Assembly (NCBI RefSeq): GCF_000521865.1
Contig: NZ_JAME01000017.1
Location: 38,692-102,691, forward strand
Source: Roseivivax isoporae LMG 25204
GTDB lineage: Bacteria; Pseudomonadota; Alphaproteobacteria; Rhodobacterales; Rhodobacteraceae
Length of the DNA: 64,000 nt
Direction of reading: 5' to 3'
The position numbers were made by a program, and so were the translations under genes. The notes below the pieces were generated by a model. That model searched no databases. It was not told where the DNA came from and saw only the letters and a program-made list of their open reading frames with translations. Shown piece after piece: positions 8,515 through 18,580 of this stretch; within the stretch, counting starts at the first letter, position 1, and each line of letters starts with the position of its first letter.

Positions 8515-9960
8515 TCAGGCGTGCCCGCGTTTCTTCACCAGCGTGTTGAAGATCAGCCCGCCGAGCAGCGCGCCGATGACCCACGCGTAGCCCGACAGGA
8601 ACGCGAGCCACGGCACCCAGACCGTCGCGACCGAGAAGATCGCGGCGATCCCGAAGGCCTTGACCGCGGCACCGTTCCAGCCGTTGACGTAGTGGTATTC
8701 GCCGCCCCGCAGGTTGTAGAGGTCGTCGAGATTCAGCCGTTCCTTCCGGTGCCAGTAATAGTCGACGATCATGATCCCGAAGATCGGCGCCAGCGTCGCG
8801 CCCAGCGTGTTGACGAAGCCGCCGATCCCGAACTGGCTGATGAAGCTCGTCCAGAATGCCCCGATCACCAGCGCGAAGGCCGAGGTGATGAGGCCCGCAT
8901 TGCGGAAGCTGATGCGGTCGGGCGCGAGGTTCGCGATGCCGTTCACTGCCGGGATGAAGTTCGCAACGAGGTTGATGCCCACCGTCGCCGCGAAGAACGT
9001 CACCGCCGCGATCACGCCGAGCAGCACGCTGTCGGTGCGCTCCACGATCTCGGTCGGGTTGATGATCGCCTCGCCGTAGACGACGGCCGCGCCGCCGGTG
9101 GTCAGGAGTGCCAGCGCCGAGAACAGGATCATGTTGAACGGCAGGCCGACGAGGTTGCCGAGCTTCATCGACGCCTTGTTCCGGGAATATCGCGAGAAGT
9201 CGCTGAAGTTGATCATGACCGCGGCGAAATAGGCGACCATGGTGCCGACGATGGCGATGAAGCCCGAGACCTCGGTCCAGAACGTGCCCTCGGGATTGGC
9301 GAAGATCGTCGCCGTCGCCTCGAGCAGCTGGCCGTGCGACCGCTGCCAGAGAACGATCACGAGTCCGATCATCACGAGGTAGACGAAGGGCCCCGCGATG
9401 TTGAGGAAGGTCTCGACCCAGCCCATGCCGCGCCAGAAGATCACGATGTGGAATGCCCAGACGATGAGGAAGGACACCCAGTCGACCCCCGTCAGGCCGA
9501 GGATCTCGGGGCCGCCGGTCGCGCCCGTGACCGAGCGGATCAGGAGCGCGAGCGCGGTCGAGGCGAAGTAGACCTGCACCCCGTACCAGAACACCGCGAC
9601 CGTGGCGCGCAGCACCGCCGGCAGCTTTGAGCCGCCGGTGCCGAGGCTCGCCCGCGCGAAGACCGGATAGGGAATGCCGTATTTCTCGCCCGCCGCGCCC
9701 GAGAGGTTCACCATCCACATCACGAAGAGGCCCGCGAAGATCAGCGCAGCGAATGCCGTCCAGCCGCCCACCCCGTAGGAGATGAAGAGCGAGGCCACGA
9801 GCGAGTAGCCGAAGAGCGACTGCACGTCGTTCGCCCAGATGTTGAAGATCGCGAACCAGCCCCACGTCTTCTCGTCGGGACCGACGGGATTGAGCGTGTG
9901 GGTGCTGTCGCCCGATATCGTGTCGCCGCGCGCGACATGCATGTCGTCTGCCAAGGCCAT
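8515..9960 (-). CDS. NCS1 family nucleobase:cation symporter
   Basis: A 481-residue inner-membrane transporter with about twelve helices. The N-terminus contains NPVGPDEKTWGWFAIFNIW followed by NDVQSLFGYSL, the signature first-helix region of nucleobase-cation-symport-1 proteins (cytosine, allantoin, hydantoin, thiamine uptake); NFSDFSRY near residue 250 and a C-terminal DYYWHRKERLNLDDLY segment also fit. ATG at 9960 follows AAGGGAGGAACC; the frame runs on upstream but without a ribosome site. Divergent from a GntR-FCD regulator. With xanthine dehydrogenase 6 kb away a purine or pyrimidine-derived substrate is likely (inference). Confidence 0.9.
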   Translation of the reverse strand: MALADDMHVARGDTISGDSTHTLNPVGPDEKTWGWFAIFNIWANDVQSLFGYSLVASLFISYGVGGWTAFAALIFAGLFVMWMVNLSGAAGEKYGIPYPVFARASLGTGGSKLPAVLRATVAVFWYGVQVYFASTALALLIRSVTGATGGPEILGLTGVDWVSFLIVWAFHIVIFWRGMGWVETFLNIAGPFVYLVMIGLVIVLWQRSHGQLLEATATIFANPEGTFWTEVSGFIAIVGTMVAYFAAVMINFSDFSRYSRNKASMKLGNLVGLPFNMILFSALALLTTGGAAVVYGEAIINPTEIVERTDSVLLGVIAAVTFFAATVGINLVANFIPAVNGIANLAPDRISFRNAGLITSAFALVIGAFWTSFISQFGIGGFVNTLGATLAPIFGIMIVDYYWHRKERLNLDDLYNLRGGEYHYVNGWNGAAVKAFGIAAIFSVATVWVPWLAFLSGYAWVIGALLGGLIFNTLVKKRGHA

Positions 9961-10032
9961 CGGTTCCTCCCTTGCCGCCCCGCTTCGGACCGCCGGCGCC
10001 GCGCCGGCAACATCCCGCGAGGACCCCCTTGC

Positions 10033-10048
10033 AACTGACATGTTAGTT
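10033..10048. promoter_or_regulatory. Near-perfect palindrome between NCS1 permease and GntR genes
   Basis: AACTGACATGTTAGTT is a 16-base dyad with one mismatched pair, centred on ACATGT, in the AT-rich 136-base intergenic region shared by the permease and the divergent GntR gene. It is a natural candidate operator for that regulator; not proven. Confidence 0.5.
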
Positions 10049-10096
10049 AATATCCTTGTCATCCAACTATAAAAAACTCGAGATAACACCTTACGG

Positions 10097-10825
10097 ATGA
10101 CGCGAAGAATGAAAGACGCGGATTTCTCCGCCGAACGCCCACAGGATGCGCAGCTCATGGCCACGCGGGCGCAGGACGCGCTCTGGGCCGCGCTGCGGAG
10201 CGGGCGGCTGCGCGACGGGCAGTTCCTGTCCATGGCACAGCTGGTGGATCTGCTGGAATTTCCCATTGCCGCCATCCGCGAGGCGGTGAAGCAGGCAAGC
10301 TCGCACGGGCTGCTGGCGGCGCTGCCGAAGCGCGGCGTGCAGGTGATGGAGGCGCGGCCCGAGACGATCCGCGAGTGCCTCGATTTCCGCATGGCGCTCG
10401 ACCAGGAGGGTGCGCGGCGGCGGATCGCGGGGCACGCGCTCGACGGGCTCGGGGCGCTCAGGGCCCGGCACGTGGCGCTGCGCGACGCGGCGCGCGCCCA
10501 CGCGGCGCACGACATGCCGCCGGAGGCGGTCGAGACGGATCTCTCGCTGCACGATTTCCTGGCCGCGGGGCTCGGCAATTCGCGGCTGGCGGATTCCTAT
10601 GCCGCCAACCGGATGCGCATTGCGATCATCCAGAACTCGCGCCCCTTCGTGCCCGACCGGATCGCGTCGGCGATGGAGGAGCACCTCGCGATCATCGACG
10701 CGCTCGCGGCGCGCGACGCCGCCGCCGCGACCGAGGCGATCCGGCACCATTGCGCGCAGACGCTGCGCTGGTGGGGCGTGCCGCCGGTCGCGGGGGCGCT
10801 TTCCTCCCGCCCCGAAGCGGTCTAA
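10097..10825 (+). CDS. GntR family (FCD domain) transcriptional regulator
   Basis: A 242-residue regulator with an N-terminal winged helix (about residues 20-85, SMAQLVDLLEFPIAAIREAV, then LLAALPKRGVQV) and a C-terminal all-helical FCD ligand-binding domain (FRMALDQEGARRR; FLAAGLGNSRLADSY; EEHLAIIDALAARD; HHCAQTLRWW). It is divergent from the NCS1 permease and probably represses it in the absence of the transported compound. The helix-turn-helix is somewhat divergent from the usual LxVSRTPVREAL motif (here LEFPIAAIREAV). Confidence 0.88.
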   Translation: MTRRMKDADFSAERPQDAQLMATRAQDALWAALRSGRLRDGQFLSMAQLVDLLEFPIAAIREAVKQASSHGLLAALPKRGVQVMEARPETIRECLDFRMALDQEGARRRIAGHALDGLGALRARHVALRDAARAHAAHDMPPEAVETDLSLHDFLAAGLGNSRLADSYAANRMRIAIIQNSRPFVPDRIASAMEEHLAIIDALAARDAAAATEAIRHHCAQTLRWWGVPPVAGALSSRPEAV

Positions 10826-10859
10826 CTCGAGGATATCCCGCGACCGTGCAGGGGCAGGC

Positions 10860-11801
10860 ATGAACGCCGAGAAGCGCAAAGAGACGCTGCGCGACACCGT
10901 GCTGACCCACGGCATCGTCAGCGAGAACCCGGAAATGCTCCTGATGGGCCAGGGCTGGCGCGTGGCATGGGCGGTGCTGTGCGAGGCGTTCCTGCGGCTC
11001 TGGAGCGACGACGCCTTCGGGCTTGCCGGCAACGTGGCCTTCCGGATGCTGCTGGCGATCTTCCCGTTCCTGATCTTCACGTCGTCGCTCACCGCCTTCA
11101 TCGGGGACCGGTCCATGGCTGAGGACCTCACGCGCTTCCTGATCGAGATCGTGCCCTCGGCCCTGGTCGACCCGATCCTGTCCGAGGTGCAGCAGGTTAT
11201 GTCGGTGCAGCGCGGCGGCGTGCTGAGCCTCGGCATCCTGCTGACGATCTGGTTCGCTGTGGGCGGCGTCGACGGCGTGCGCGTGGGCCTGAACCGCGCC
11301 TACGGCGTGCGCGAGACGCGCTCCGCCGTGGCGCTCTACGCGGTGCAGGCGGTGATGGTGCTCTTCACCGGCCTCGTGCTCGTCCTCGTGGGCTACCTGC
11401 TTGTGCTCGCGCCGCGGGCGGGATCGTGGCTGCACATGCTGATGCCGAGCTTCGATCCCGCCTCGGTCACGATGGGGCTCGTGCGCTACCCGGCGGCGGC
11501 GGTGATCCTGCTCGCCGCGCTGCTCGGCGCGCACATCTTCCTGCCGGCGCGGCGGACGCGGTTCTCGAGCATCTGGCCGGGCGTCCTCTTCACGGTGATC
11601 GCGTGGTCGGTGCTGACGTCGGTCTTCTCGTTCTACCTGTCGAGCTACGCCGCGTATTCGAGCTATTACGCGGGTCTCGCGGGGATCGTCGCGGCCCTCT
11701 ACTACATGTACCTCGCCGCGCTGGTCCTGATCCTCGGCGGCGAGCTGAACCGCGCGATCCGCATCCGCCGGCTCGCCCGCGCGCTGCGGGTGGGCGACTG
11801 A
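10860..11801 (+). CDS. YihY/virulence factor BrkB family membrane protein
   Basis: Integral membrane protein of 313 residues with six hydrophobic segments. The segment SDDAFGLAGNVAFRMLLAIFP, the RLGLNRAYG-like VRVGLNRAYGVRE and the C-terminal YYAGLAGIVAALYYMYLAALV, LILGGELNRAI are diagnostic of YihY/BrkB (formerly misnamed RNase BN). Function of the family is unsettled. ATG at 10860 is chosen over a longer frame that merely shadows the GntR gene; it lies 34 bases after that gene and may be co-transcribed. Confidence 0.9.
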   Translation: MNAEKRKETLRDTVLTHGIVSENPEMLLMGQGWRVAWAVLCEAFLRLWSDDAFGLAGNVAFRMLLAIFPFLIFTSSLTAFIGDRSMAEDLTRFLIEIVPSALVDPILSEVQQVMSVQRGGVLSLGILLTIWFAVGGVDGVRVGLNRAYGVRETRSAVALYAVQAVMVLFTGLVLVLVGYLLVLAPRAGSWLHMLMPSFDPASVTMGLVRYPAAAVILLAALLGAHIFLPARRTRFSSIWPGVLFTVIAWSVLTSVFSFYLSSYAAYSSYYAGLAGIVAALYYMYLAALVLILGGELNRAIRIRRLARALRVGD

Positions 11802-11818
11802 GCCGCCCTGCCCGGCCG

Positions 11819-12550
11819 TCAGGACACCCGGCGAAGGAACTGCCGCAGGCGCGGATCCTCGGGCGCGTCGAGCACCCGGTCGGGCGGGCCGTCCTCGACG
11901 ATCCGGCCGCCTTCCATGAACAGGACGCGATCGGCGATCTCGCGCGCGAACTGCATCTCGTGCGTGACGATGAGCATGGTCTGGCGCTGCTCGGCCACCC
12001 GGCGCATGAGGTCGAGGACCTCGCCCACCCATTCGGGATCGAGCGCCGAGGTCGGCTCGTCGAAGAGCATGAGCTCGGCCCCGATCGCCATGGCGCGACC
12101 GATGCCCACGCGCTGCTGCTGGCCGCCCGACAGCGCGGCGGGATAACTGCCCGCCTTGTCGGCAAGACCGGTCTCGGCCAGCACGTCCCGCGCGATCCGC
12201 CCGGCCTCGGCCCGGGAGCGTCCCTGCACGGTGACGAGCGCCTCCATGATGTTCTCCTGCGCGGTCATGTTGGCGAAGAGCGCGTAGTTCTGGAACACGA
12301 ACGCCGTCGCGCGGCGGAGCGCGAGGATGTCGCGGCGCCCGGCCTTCGCCGCGTCGACCCGCACGTCGCCCACCTCGATCGAGCCCGCGTCGGGCCGGTC
12401 GAGGAAGTTCAGGCAGCGCAGGAGCGTCGACTTGCCGGTGCCGGACGGCCCGATCACCACCACCCGCTCGCCGTCGGCGATGTCGAGGTCGATCCCGTCG
12501 AGAACGGTCGTCGCGCCGAACCGCTTGGTGAGGCCACGCACCCGGATCAT
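11819..12550 (-). CDS. Polar amino acid ABC transporter ATP-binding protein
   Basis: ATPase of 243 residues with Walker A GPSGTGKST (about 34-42), Q-loop QNYALF, signature LSGGQQQRVGIGRAMA, Walker B LMLFDEPTSALDPEWVGEVL and switch histidine in VTHEMQFAREI, the EMxFA form typical of the polar amino acid (GlnQ/HisP/GltL) family. It overlaps the permease gene by 4 bases (ATGA) and is last in a three-gene operon SBP-permease-ATPase on the minus strand. Confidence 0.92.
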   Translation of the reverse strand: MIRVRGLTKRFGATTVLDGIDLDIADGERVVVIGPSGTGKSTLLRCLNFLDRPDAGSIEVGDVRVDAAKAGRRDILALRRATAFVFQNYALFANMTAQENIMEALVTVQGRSRAEAGRIARDVLAETGLADKAGSYPAALSGGQQQRVGIGRAMAIGAELMLFDEPTSALDPEWVGEVLDLMRRVAEQRQTMLIVTHEMQFAREIADRVLFMEGGRIVEDGPPDRVLDAPEDPRLRQFLRRVS

Positions 12551-13221
12551 CGCGCGTAGGCCCTGTTCAGGCGCAGCTCGAGCCGTTTCTGGCCCTGGTT
12601 CAGCGTCTCGACCATCACCCAGTAGATGATCGCCACGACGAGGAACGCCTCGAAGTAGAGGAAGCTGCCCGACGCCTCCTTCTGGGTCGCGCCCATCATC
12701 TCGGTCACGCCGAGGGTGAAGGCGAGCGAGGTGCCCTTGATCATGTCGATGAAGTAGTTGACCAGCGTCGGGGCCGCGATCCGGCCCGCCTGCGGCAGGA
12801 TGATCCGCCGCATCATCTGGACCTGGGTCATGCCGATCGACTGCGCGGCCTCCCACTGGCTGCGGTCGACGCCGGTGATCGCGGCGCGGATCGCCTCGGC
12901 CATGTAGGCCGAGAAGTGCAGCGTCAGCCCCATGATCGCGGCCGTCACGCCGTTGATCTGCGTGAGGAACGCCAGCACCTGCGGCAGCCCGTAATAGAAC
13001 AGGAAGAGCTGCACGAGGAGCGGCGTTCCCCGGAAGAAGCTGATGAACAGCACCACCAGCCAGTCGAGGCCGGGCACCTTGATGACCCGCTCGACCGCGA
13101 GGAGCGAGGCGAGCACCAGCGCCAGCGCCATGGCCGCCACCGCCATGAACAGTGTCAGCGGCACGTAGCCCAGGATCACGGGCACCAGCCCCAGCATGTA
13201 GTCGAGGTCGAGCGCCCGCAT
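12547..13221 (-). CDS. Polar amino acid ABC transporter permease
   Basis: A 224-residue HisM/GlnP-type permease with five hydrophobic helices and the EAA-loop region SQWEAAQSIGMTQVQMMRRI, IILPQA. The segment FISFFRGTPLLVQLFLFYYGL is a hallmark of this family. Only one permease gene is present, so the membrane channel is presumably a homodimer. Located 8 bases after the binding-protein gene. Confidence 0.92.
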   Translation of the reverse strand: MRALDLDYMLGLVPVILGYVPLTLFMAVAAMALALVLASLLAVERVIKVPGLDWLVVLFISFFRGTPLLVQLFLFYYGLPQVLAFLTQINGVTAAIMGLTLHFSAYMAEAIRAAITGVDRSQWEAAQSIGMTQVQMMRRIILPQAGRIAAPTLVNYFIDMIKGTSLAFTLGVTEMMGATQKEASGSFLYFEAFLVVAIIYWVMVETLNQGQKRLELRLNRAYAR

Positions 13222-13229
13222 GTCTCAGC

Positions 13230-13994
13230 TCATTCCGTCGCGGCGGTGGTGATGTCGCTGTCGAACCACTTCTGCGAGATCTCGGCGAGCGTGCCGTCCT
13301 CCTTCAGCGTGGTCAGCGCGGCGTCGACCCGGTCGCGCAGGGCGCGGCCCGCCTCGTCGTCGCGGAACGGCAGCGCATTGCGGATCTCCGAGAACGGCTG
13401 GCCGGCGAGTTCCAGCGGCAGCGGGCTTTCCTGGATCACCTGCGCCGAGGACACCCGGTCCATCACGAAGGCGTCGACCCGGCCCAGCGCCGTGTCCTGC
13501 TCGATGTTCGACTCGTAGGTGCGGATGTCGATCTCGTCCGCGTAAGGCAGCTCGCGCAGCAACTGCTCGAAGTTCGAGCCGAGGTTCACCGCCACCGTCT
13601 TGCCGCGCAGGTCCTCGACGCCGCCGATCTCCTCGTTGCCTTCCTTGGTCACGACCTGCGCCCCGTCGATCACGTAGGGCTGGGTGAAGGCGAAGGCCTC
13701 CTCCCGCTCGGGCGTGATGGTGATCTGGTTCGCGATCGTGTCGATGCGACCGGCCTCGAGTGCGCCGATGAGACCCGAGAACGACATGGTCTCGAACGCG
13801 ATCTCGAGGCCCGCCTCCGCGCCCACGGCGTTCATCACGTCCACCTCGAAGCCCTGCAGCTCGTCCTGCCGCACGAAGGTGAAGGGGAAGTAGCCGCCGG
13901 ACATGCCGACGCGCAGCGTCTCGGACTCCTGCGCGGCGACGGGTGCGGACAGGCCCGCGGCGACGAGGGCGGCGGCGATCAGGGTTCTGGGCAT
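13230..13994 (-). CDS. Polar amino acid ABC transporter substrate-binding protein
   Basis: Periplasmic binding protein (254 aa) with a Sec signal peptide (MPRTLIAAALVAAGLSAPVAAQ) and SBP family 3 fold: LRVGMSGGYFPFTFVRQDE, GFEVDVMNAVG, RIDTIANQITITPEREEAF, and a terminal ISQKWFDSDIT. Acidic residues and R in the ITITPERE segment fit binding of an amino acid. Which amino acid cannot be told. First gene of the operon; the 164 bases upstream hold its promoter, no clear motif seen. Confidence 0.92.
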   Translation of the reverse strand: MPRTLIAAALVAAGLSAPVAAQESETLRVGMSGGYFPFTFVRQDELQGFEVDVMNAVGAEAGLEIAFETMSFSGLIGALEAGRIDTIANQITITPEREEAFAFTQPYVIDGAQVVTKEGNEEIGGVEDLRGKTVAVNLGSNFEQLLRELPYADEIDIRTYESNIEQDTALGRVDAFVMDRVSSAQVIQESPLPLELAGQPFSEIRNALPFRDDEAGRALRDRVDAALTTLKEDGTLAEISQKWFDSDITTAATE

Positions 13995-14158
13995 CGGAAG
14001 GCTCCTTCTGGCATCGGGGGCCTTACGTGTCGCCTCAAGCCCACGCGATCAACGCCCTTCGAGAAATAAGTCCGCGCGTCCCGAAGCCAAGCGCGGGCAT
14101 GGAACGCTGTCCCGGCGGACGCCGCCCGGGCGAACATCCGATCCGGCCCCGCGGGCGG

Positions 14159-15648
14159 TCAGGTCGCGGCGAAACGGGAGCGCAGGTGCTCGAGATAGGG
14201 TCGCGGGTCGCCCGCATCGCCGCCGAGCCCCGCGACGAGCGCGGCGCGGGGCTGCCGGCGCGCCTTGCGCCAGACCGCCTCCGACAGCCGCGCGCGCAGC
14301 GGTTCGAGGTCGCCCGCCGCGAGGGCGGCGTCGAGGCCGGCCGCGGCCCTGCGCAGGCGGTCCATGATCTGCGCCGCGGTGACATTGCCGATCGTGTAGG
14401 TCGGGAACGACCCCATGTAGCCATGCGACCAGTGCACGTCCTGCAGGCAGCCGCGGGCATCGTCCGGCGGATCGAGCCCGAGATCCGCGCGCATGCCCTC
14501 GTTCCAGGCGGCGGGCAGATCGGCCGGCGCCAGCGCGCCCTCCATCATCGCCACCTCGAGCCGGACGCGCAGCATGATGTGCAGATCGTAGGTCAGCTCG
14601 TCCGCCTCGACCCGGATGAAGCCGGGCTCGACCCGGTTCACCGCCGCCACGAATTCATCGACGCTCACGTCGGACAGCTGGTCGGGGAAGATGTCCCGCA
14701 GCATGCCGAAATGCACCTCCCAAAAACCGCGGCTGCGGCCCACGTGGTTCTCGAGAAGGCGCGACTGGCTCTCGTGCATGCCGAAGCTCGTGCCGGCGAC
14801 GGCATAGAGCCCGCGCAGGTCGGTCGTGTGCGCGCTGCGCACCAGGACCGGGTCCGCGCCCTGTTCGTAGAGGGCGTGACCGGTTTCGTGGATGGTGCCG
14901 AAGATCGACATGGGCAGGTAGTCCCGCGGCCAGCGCGAGGTGATGCGCACGTCGGACCGGGTCTGGCTGATCTCGAAAGGGTGCACGGCGGTGTCGAGCC
15001 GCCCGCGGTCGAAGTCGTAGCCGAGCCATGCGGCCACGTGGCGTGCGAAGCGCTGCTGCCCCTCGACGGGGTAGTCGCGGGCGAGGAAATCGGTGCGCGG
15101 CTTGGGTCGTCCGAGCGCCACGTCGAGGATCGGCCGGATGCCCGCCCTGAGCGTGCCGAAGAACGCGTCGAGCGAGGCGGCCGTCTCGCCGGGCTCGAAG
15201 AGGTCGACCATGGGATCGTAGGGGTGGCCCGCGCCGCCCAGCGCCGCCGCCGTCTCGCGCGAGAGCGCCACCATCGCCTCGAGATGCGGCAGGAAGAGCG
15301 CGAAATCCGACCGCGCCCGCGCCTCGGCCCAGGCGGCCCCGGCGAGCGCCGAGCGCTCGGCCTTGCGGCGCAGGAGGTCCGCGGGGATGCGGGCATGGTA
15401 GGCGATGGCCTCTGCCACCGAGGCCGCGGCCTCGCGTTCCAGCGGGTCGCCGCCGTGGCGCGCGGCATCGGCCGCGTCGGCCAGCGCGGGATCGAGGATC
15501 ATCTCGCGCGCGAGGCCCTTCAGCGTCGCGATCTGGTGCCCGCGGCTTTCGGCGCCGCCGCGAGGCATCATCACCCGCGTGTCCCATTCGAGCGCGTTGA
15601 CCGCGCAGAGGACGTCGTTGATCCGCGCGACGCGGTCCGACAGGCCGC

Positions 15649-15652
<4 letters not shown>
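14159..15652 (-). CDS. M32 family metallocarboxypeptidase
   Basis: Cytoplasmic zinc carboxypeptidase (497 aa) of the M32 (Taq/Pfu) family, which removes C-terminal residues from peptides. The zinc site HETGHALYEQG (HExxH, about residue 255) is present with the third-ligand helix GTSFGMHESQSRLLENHVGRS, and DVRITSRW plus NEGMRADLG segments agree. Length matches the family. Its start overlaps the stop of the dipeptide ATPase gene by 4 bases, so it is the last gene of the dipeptide ABC operon: imported peptides would be trimmed by this enzyme (inference). Confidence 0.93.
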
Positions 15653-16667
<1,015 letters not shown>

Positions 16668-16671
<4 letters not shown>

Positions 16672-17633
16672 GACGCCTCCAGCGGGTGATGGCAGAGCAC
16701 GCGGCGCGCGCCCTCGCCCAGGTCGGGCGGCACAGTCTCGCAGAGCGCGGTCGCGCGGGGACACCGGGTGCGGAAGGCGCAGCCCGAGGGCAGGCGCGAC
16801 AGCTGCGGCGTCGATCCGGGGATCTGCGGCAGCTTCTCGCCGGGGCTGTGCAGGCCCGGCACCGACTGGATCAGCCCCCAGGTGTAGGGGTGGCGCGGCC
16901 GGGCGATCACCTCCTCGGCGGTGCCGCTCTCGACGATGCGGCCCGCGTACATCACGCAGATGTCGTCGGCGAGCGAGGACACGACGGCGAGGTCGTGCGT
17001 GACCCAGACGATGGCGGTGCCGGTCTCGTCGGCGAGCCTGCGTACCTCGGACAGGATCTGCCCCTGGATCGACACGTCGAGCGCTGTGGTGGGCTCGTCC
17101 GCGATGATCACGGACGGGCGGTGCAGGAGCGCCGTCGCGATCGCCACGCGCTGGCGCATGCCGCCCGACAACTGGTGCGGATAGGCGCGGAGCCGCTCGG
17201 CGGGCGCCGGGATGCCCACGATCTCGAGGGCGGCGCGGGCGCGGTCCCACGCGGCAGCCTTCGACACCCGGTCGTGCACGCGCACGGCCATGGCCATCTG
17301 GTCGCCCACGCGCAGCACCGGGTTCAGCGTCATCATCGGGTCCTGGAACACCATCGCGACCTTGCGGCCGCGCATGCGGCGCTGCGCCTCGGGCGACATG
17401 GTCCGCATGTCCTCGCCCTCGACCAGAACGTGGCCCGCGACGATCTCGCCCGGCGCGTCGATGAGCCCCAGGACGGAAAAGCCGGTGACGCTCTTGCCCG
17501 ACCCGCTCTCGCCCACAAGGCCGAGGATGCGGCCCGGCGCGACAGAAAAGCTCACGCCGTCGACGGCAGTGACGGGACCGGCACGAGTGGCGAAGCGGGT
17601 GGTCAGGCCCCGGACCTCGAGCGCCGGGATCAT
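16668..17633 (-). CDS. Dipeptide/oligopeptide ABC transporter ATP-binding protein (DppD-type)
   Basis: A 321-residue ATPase: Walker A GESGSGKSVTGFSVLG, Q-loop VFQDPMMTLNP, signature LSGGMRQRVAIATALL, Walker B VIIADEPTTALDVSIQGQI, switch VTHDLAVVSSLADD, and the C-terminal cysteine block CAFRTRCPRATALC. Paired with the DppF-type subunit it forms the heterodimeric motor. Start ATG 17633 overlaps the permease stop by 4 bases. Confidence 0.93.
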
Positions 17634-18580
17634 CGCGACCGCCTCGGGTCGAGCACGGTGCGGACCTGGTCGCCCACGAGGTTGATGGCGACGACGGTGA
17701 CCATGAGGAAGAGCCCCGGATAGATCGACAGCCAGGTGCGGTCGGTGTGGATGTACTTGAACCCGTTGGAGATGAGCGAGCCGAGCGAGGGTTCGGTCAG
17801 GGGAAGACCCACGCCGAGGAAGGACAGCGTCGCCTCGAGCGCGATGGCGCTCGCCACCTGCACGGTCGCGACGACGATGAGCGGCGGCATCACGTTGGGC
17901 AGGAGGTGCCGGAGCAGCACCCGCCGGGTCGGCAGTGGCGTCGAGCGCGCGGCCTCGATGTAGTCCTTGCTGCGTTCGACGGTGGCCGCGCCATGGGTCG
18001 TGCGGGCGAAGTAGGCGTATTGCGCGACCACCAGCGCCGCGACGATCTGCGCGACCCCCTGCCCCAGCACGGCGACCATCACGAGCGCGAGCAGGATCGC
18101 GGGCATCGACAGCTGCAGGTCGACGATCCGCATCAGCACGCTTTCGGTGCGGCCCCGGAAATAGGCGGCGGACAGCCCGACGCAGATGCCGATGGCGAGC
18201 GCCAGCACCCCGGCTGAGATGCCGATGACGAAGCTCGTGCGCAGCCCGTAGAAGATCGCCGACAGCATGTCGCGGCCCGCGTTGTCGGTTCCGAGGACGT
18301 GCACGTAGCCGCCCGACCCCGTGGTGCCCGGCCGCAGGAAGGCATCCATCCAGTCGAGCGCGGCCATGTCGTAGGGGTCCTGGGGCGAGACGAGCGGCGC
18401 GCCGAAGGACACGCCGAGCAGCACCAGGATCACGCCCAGCGAAACGACCGCCACCGGCGACTGGCGGTAATCGGCCCAGAAGTTGCGCCATCGGTCCGCG
18501 CGCGTCTCGCGCGGGGCGGCTGAGGGCACGGCGATCGTGCCGCCGGTGGTCGTGGCGGTGTCGGCATGCGCATTCGTCAT
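17630..18580 (-). CDS. Dipeptide-type ABC transporter permease (DppC-type)
   Basis: Inner-membrane permease, 316 residues, with a long cytoplasmic N-terminus, OppC-like first helix (PVAVVSLGVILVLLGVSFG), the LGTDNAGRDMLSAIFYGLRTS segment diagnostic of DppC/OppC, and the EAA loop YIEAARSTPLPTRRVLLRHLLP. Overlaps both neighbours by 4 bases. Confidence 0.93.
   Translation of the reverse strand: MTNAHADTATTTGGTIAVPSAAPRETRADRWRNFWADYRQSPVAVVSLGVILVLLGVSFGAPLVSPQDPYDMAALDWMDAFLRPGTTGSGGYVHVLGTDNAGRDMLSAIFYGLRTSFVIGISAGVLALAIGICVGLSAAYFRGRTESVLMRIVDLQLSMPAILLALVMVAVLGQGVAQIVAALVVAQYAYFARTTHGAATVERSKDYIEAARSTPLPTRRVLLRHLLPNVMPPLIVVATVQVASAIALEATLSFLGVGLPLTEPSLGSLISNGFKYIHTDRTWLSIYPGLFLMVTVVAINLVGDQVRTVLDPRRSR

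Noticed and set aside
8372..9865. Upstream extension of the FAD-oxidase frame across the NCS1 permease gene
   Set aside because: The translation there is shadow of the permease and ends at the Tat signal only with the GTG at 8371.
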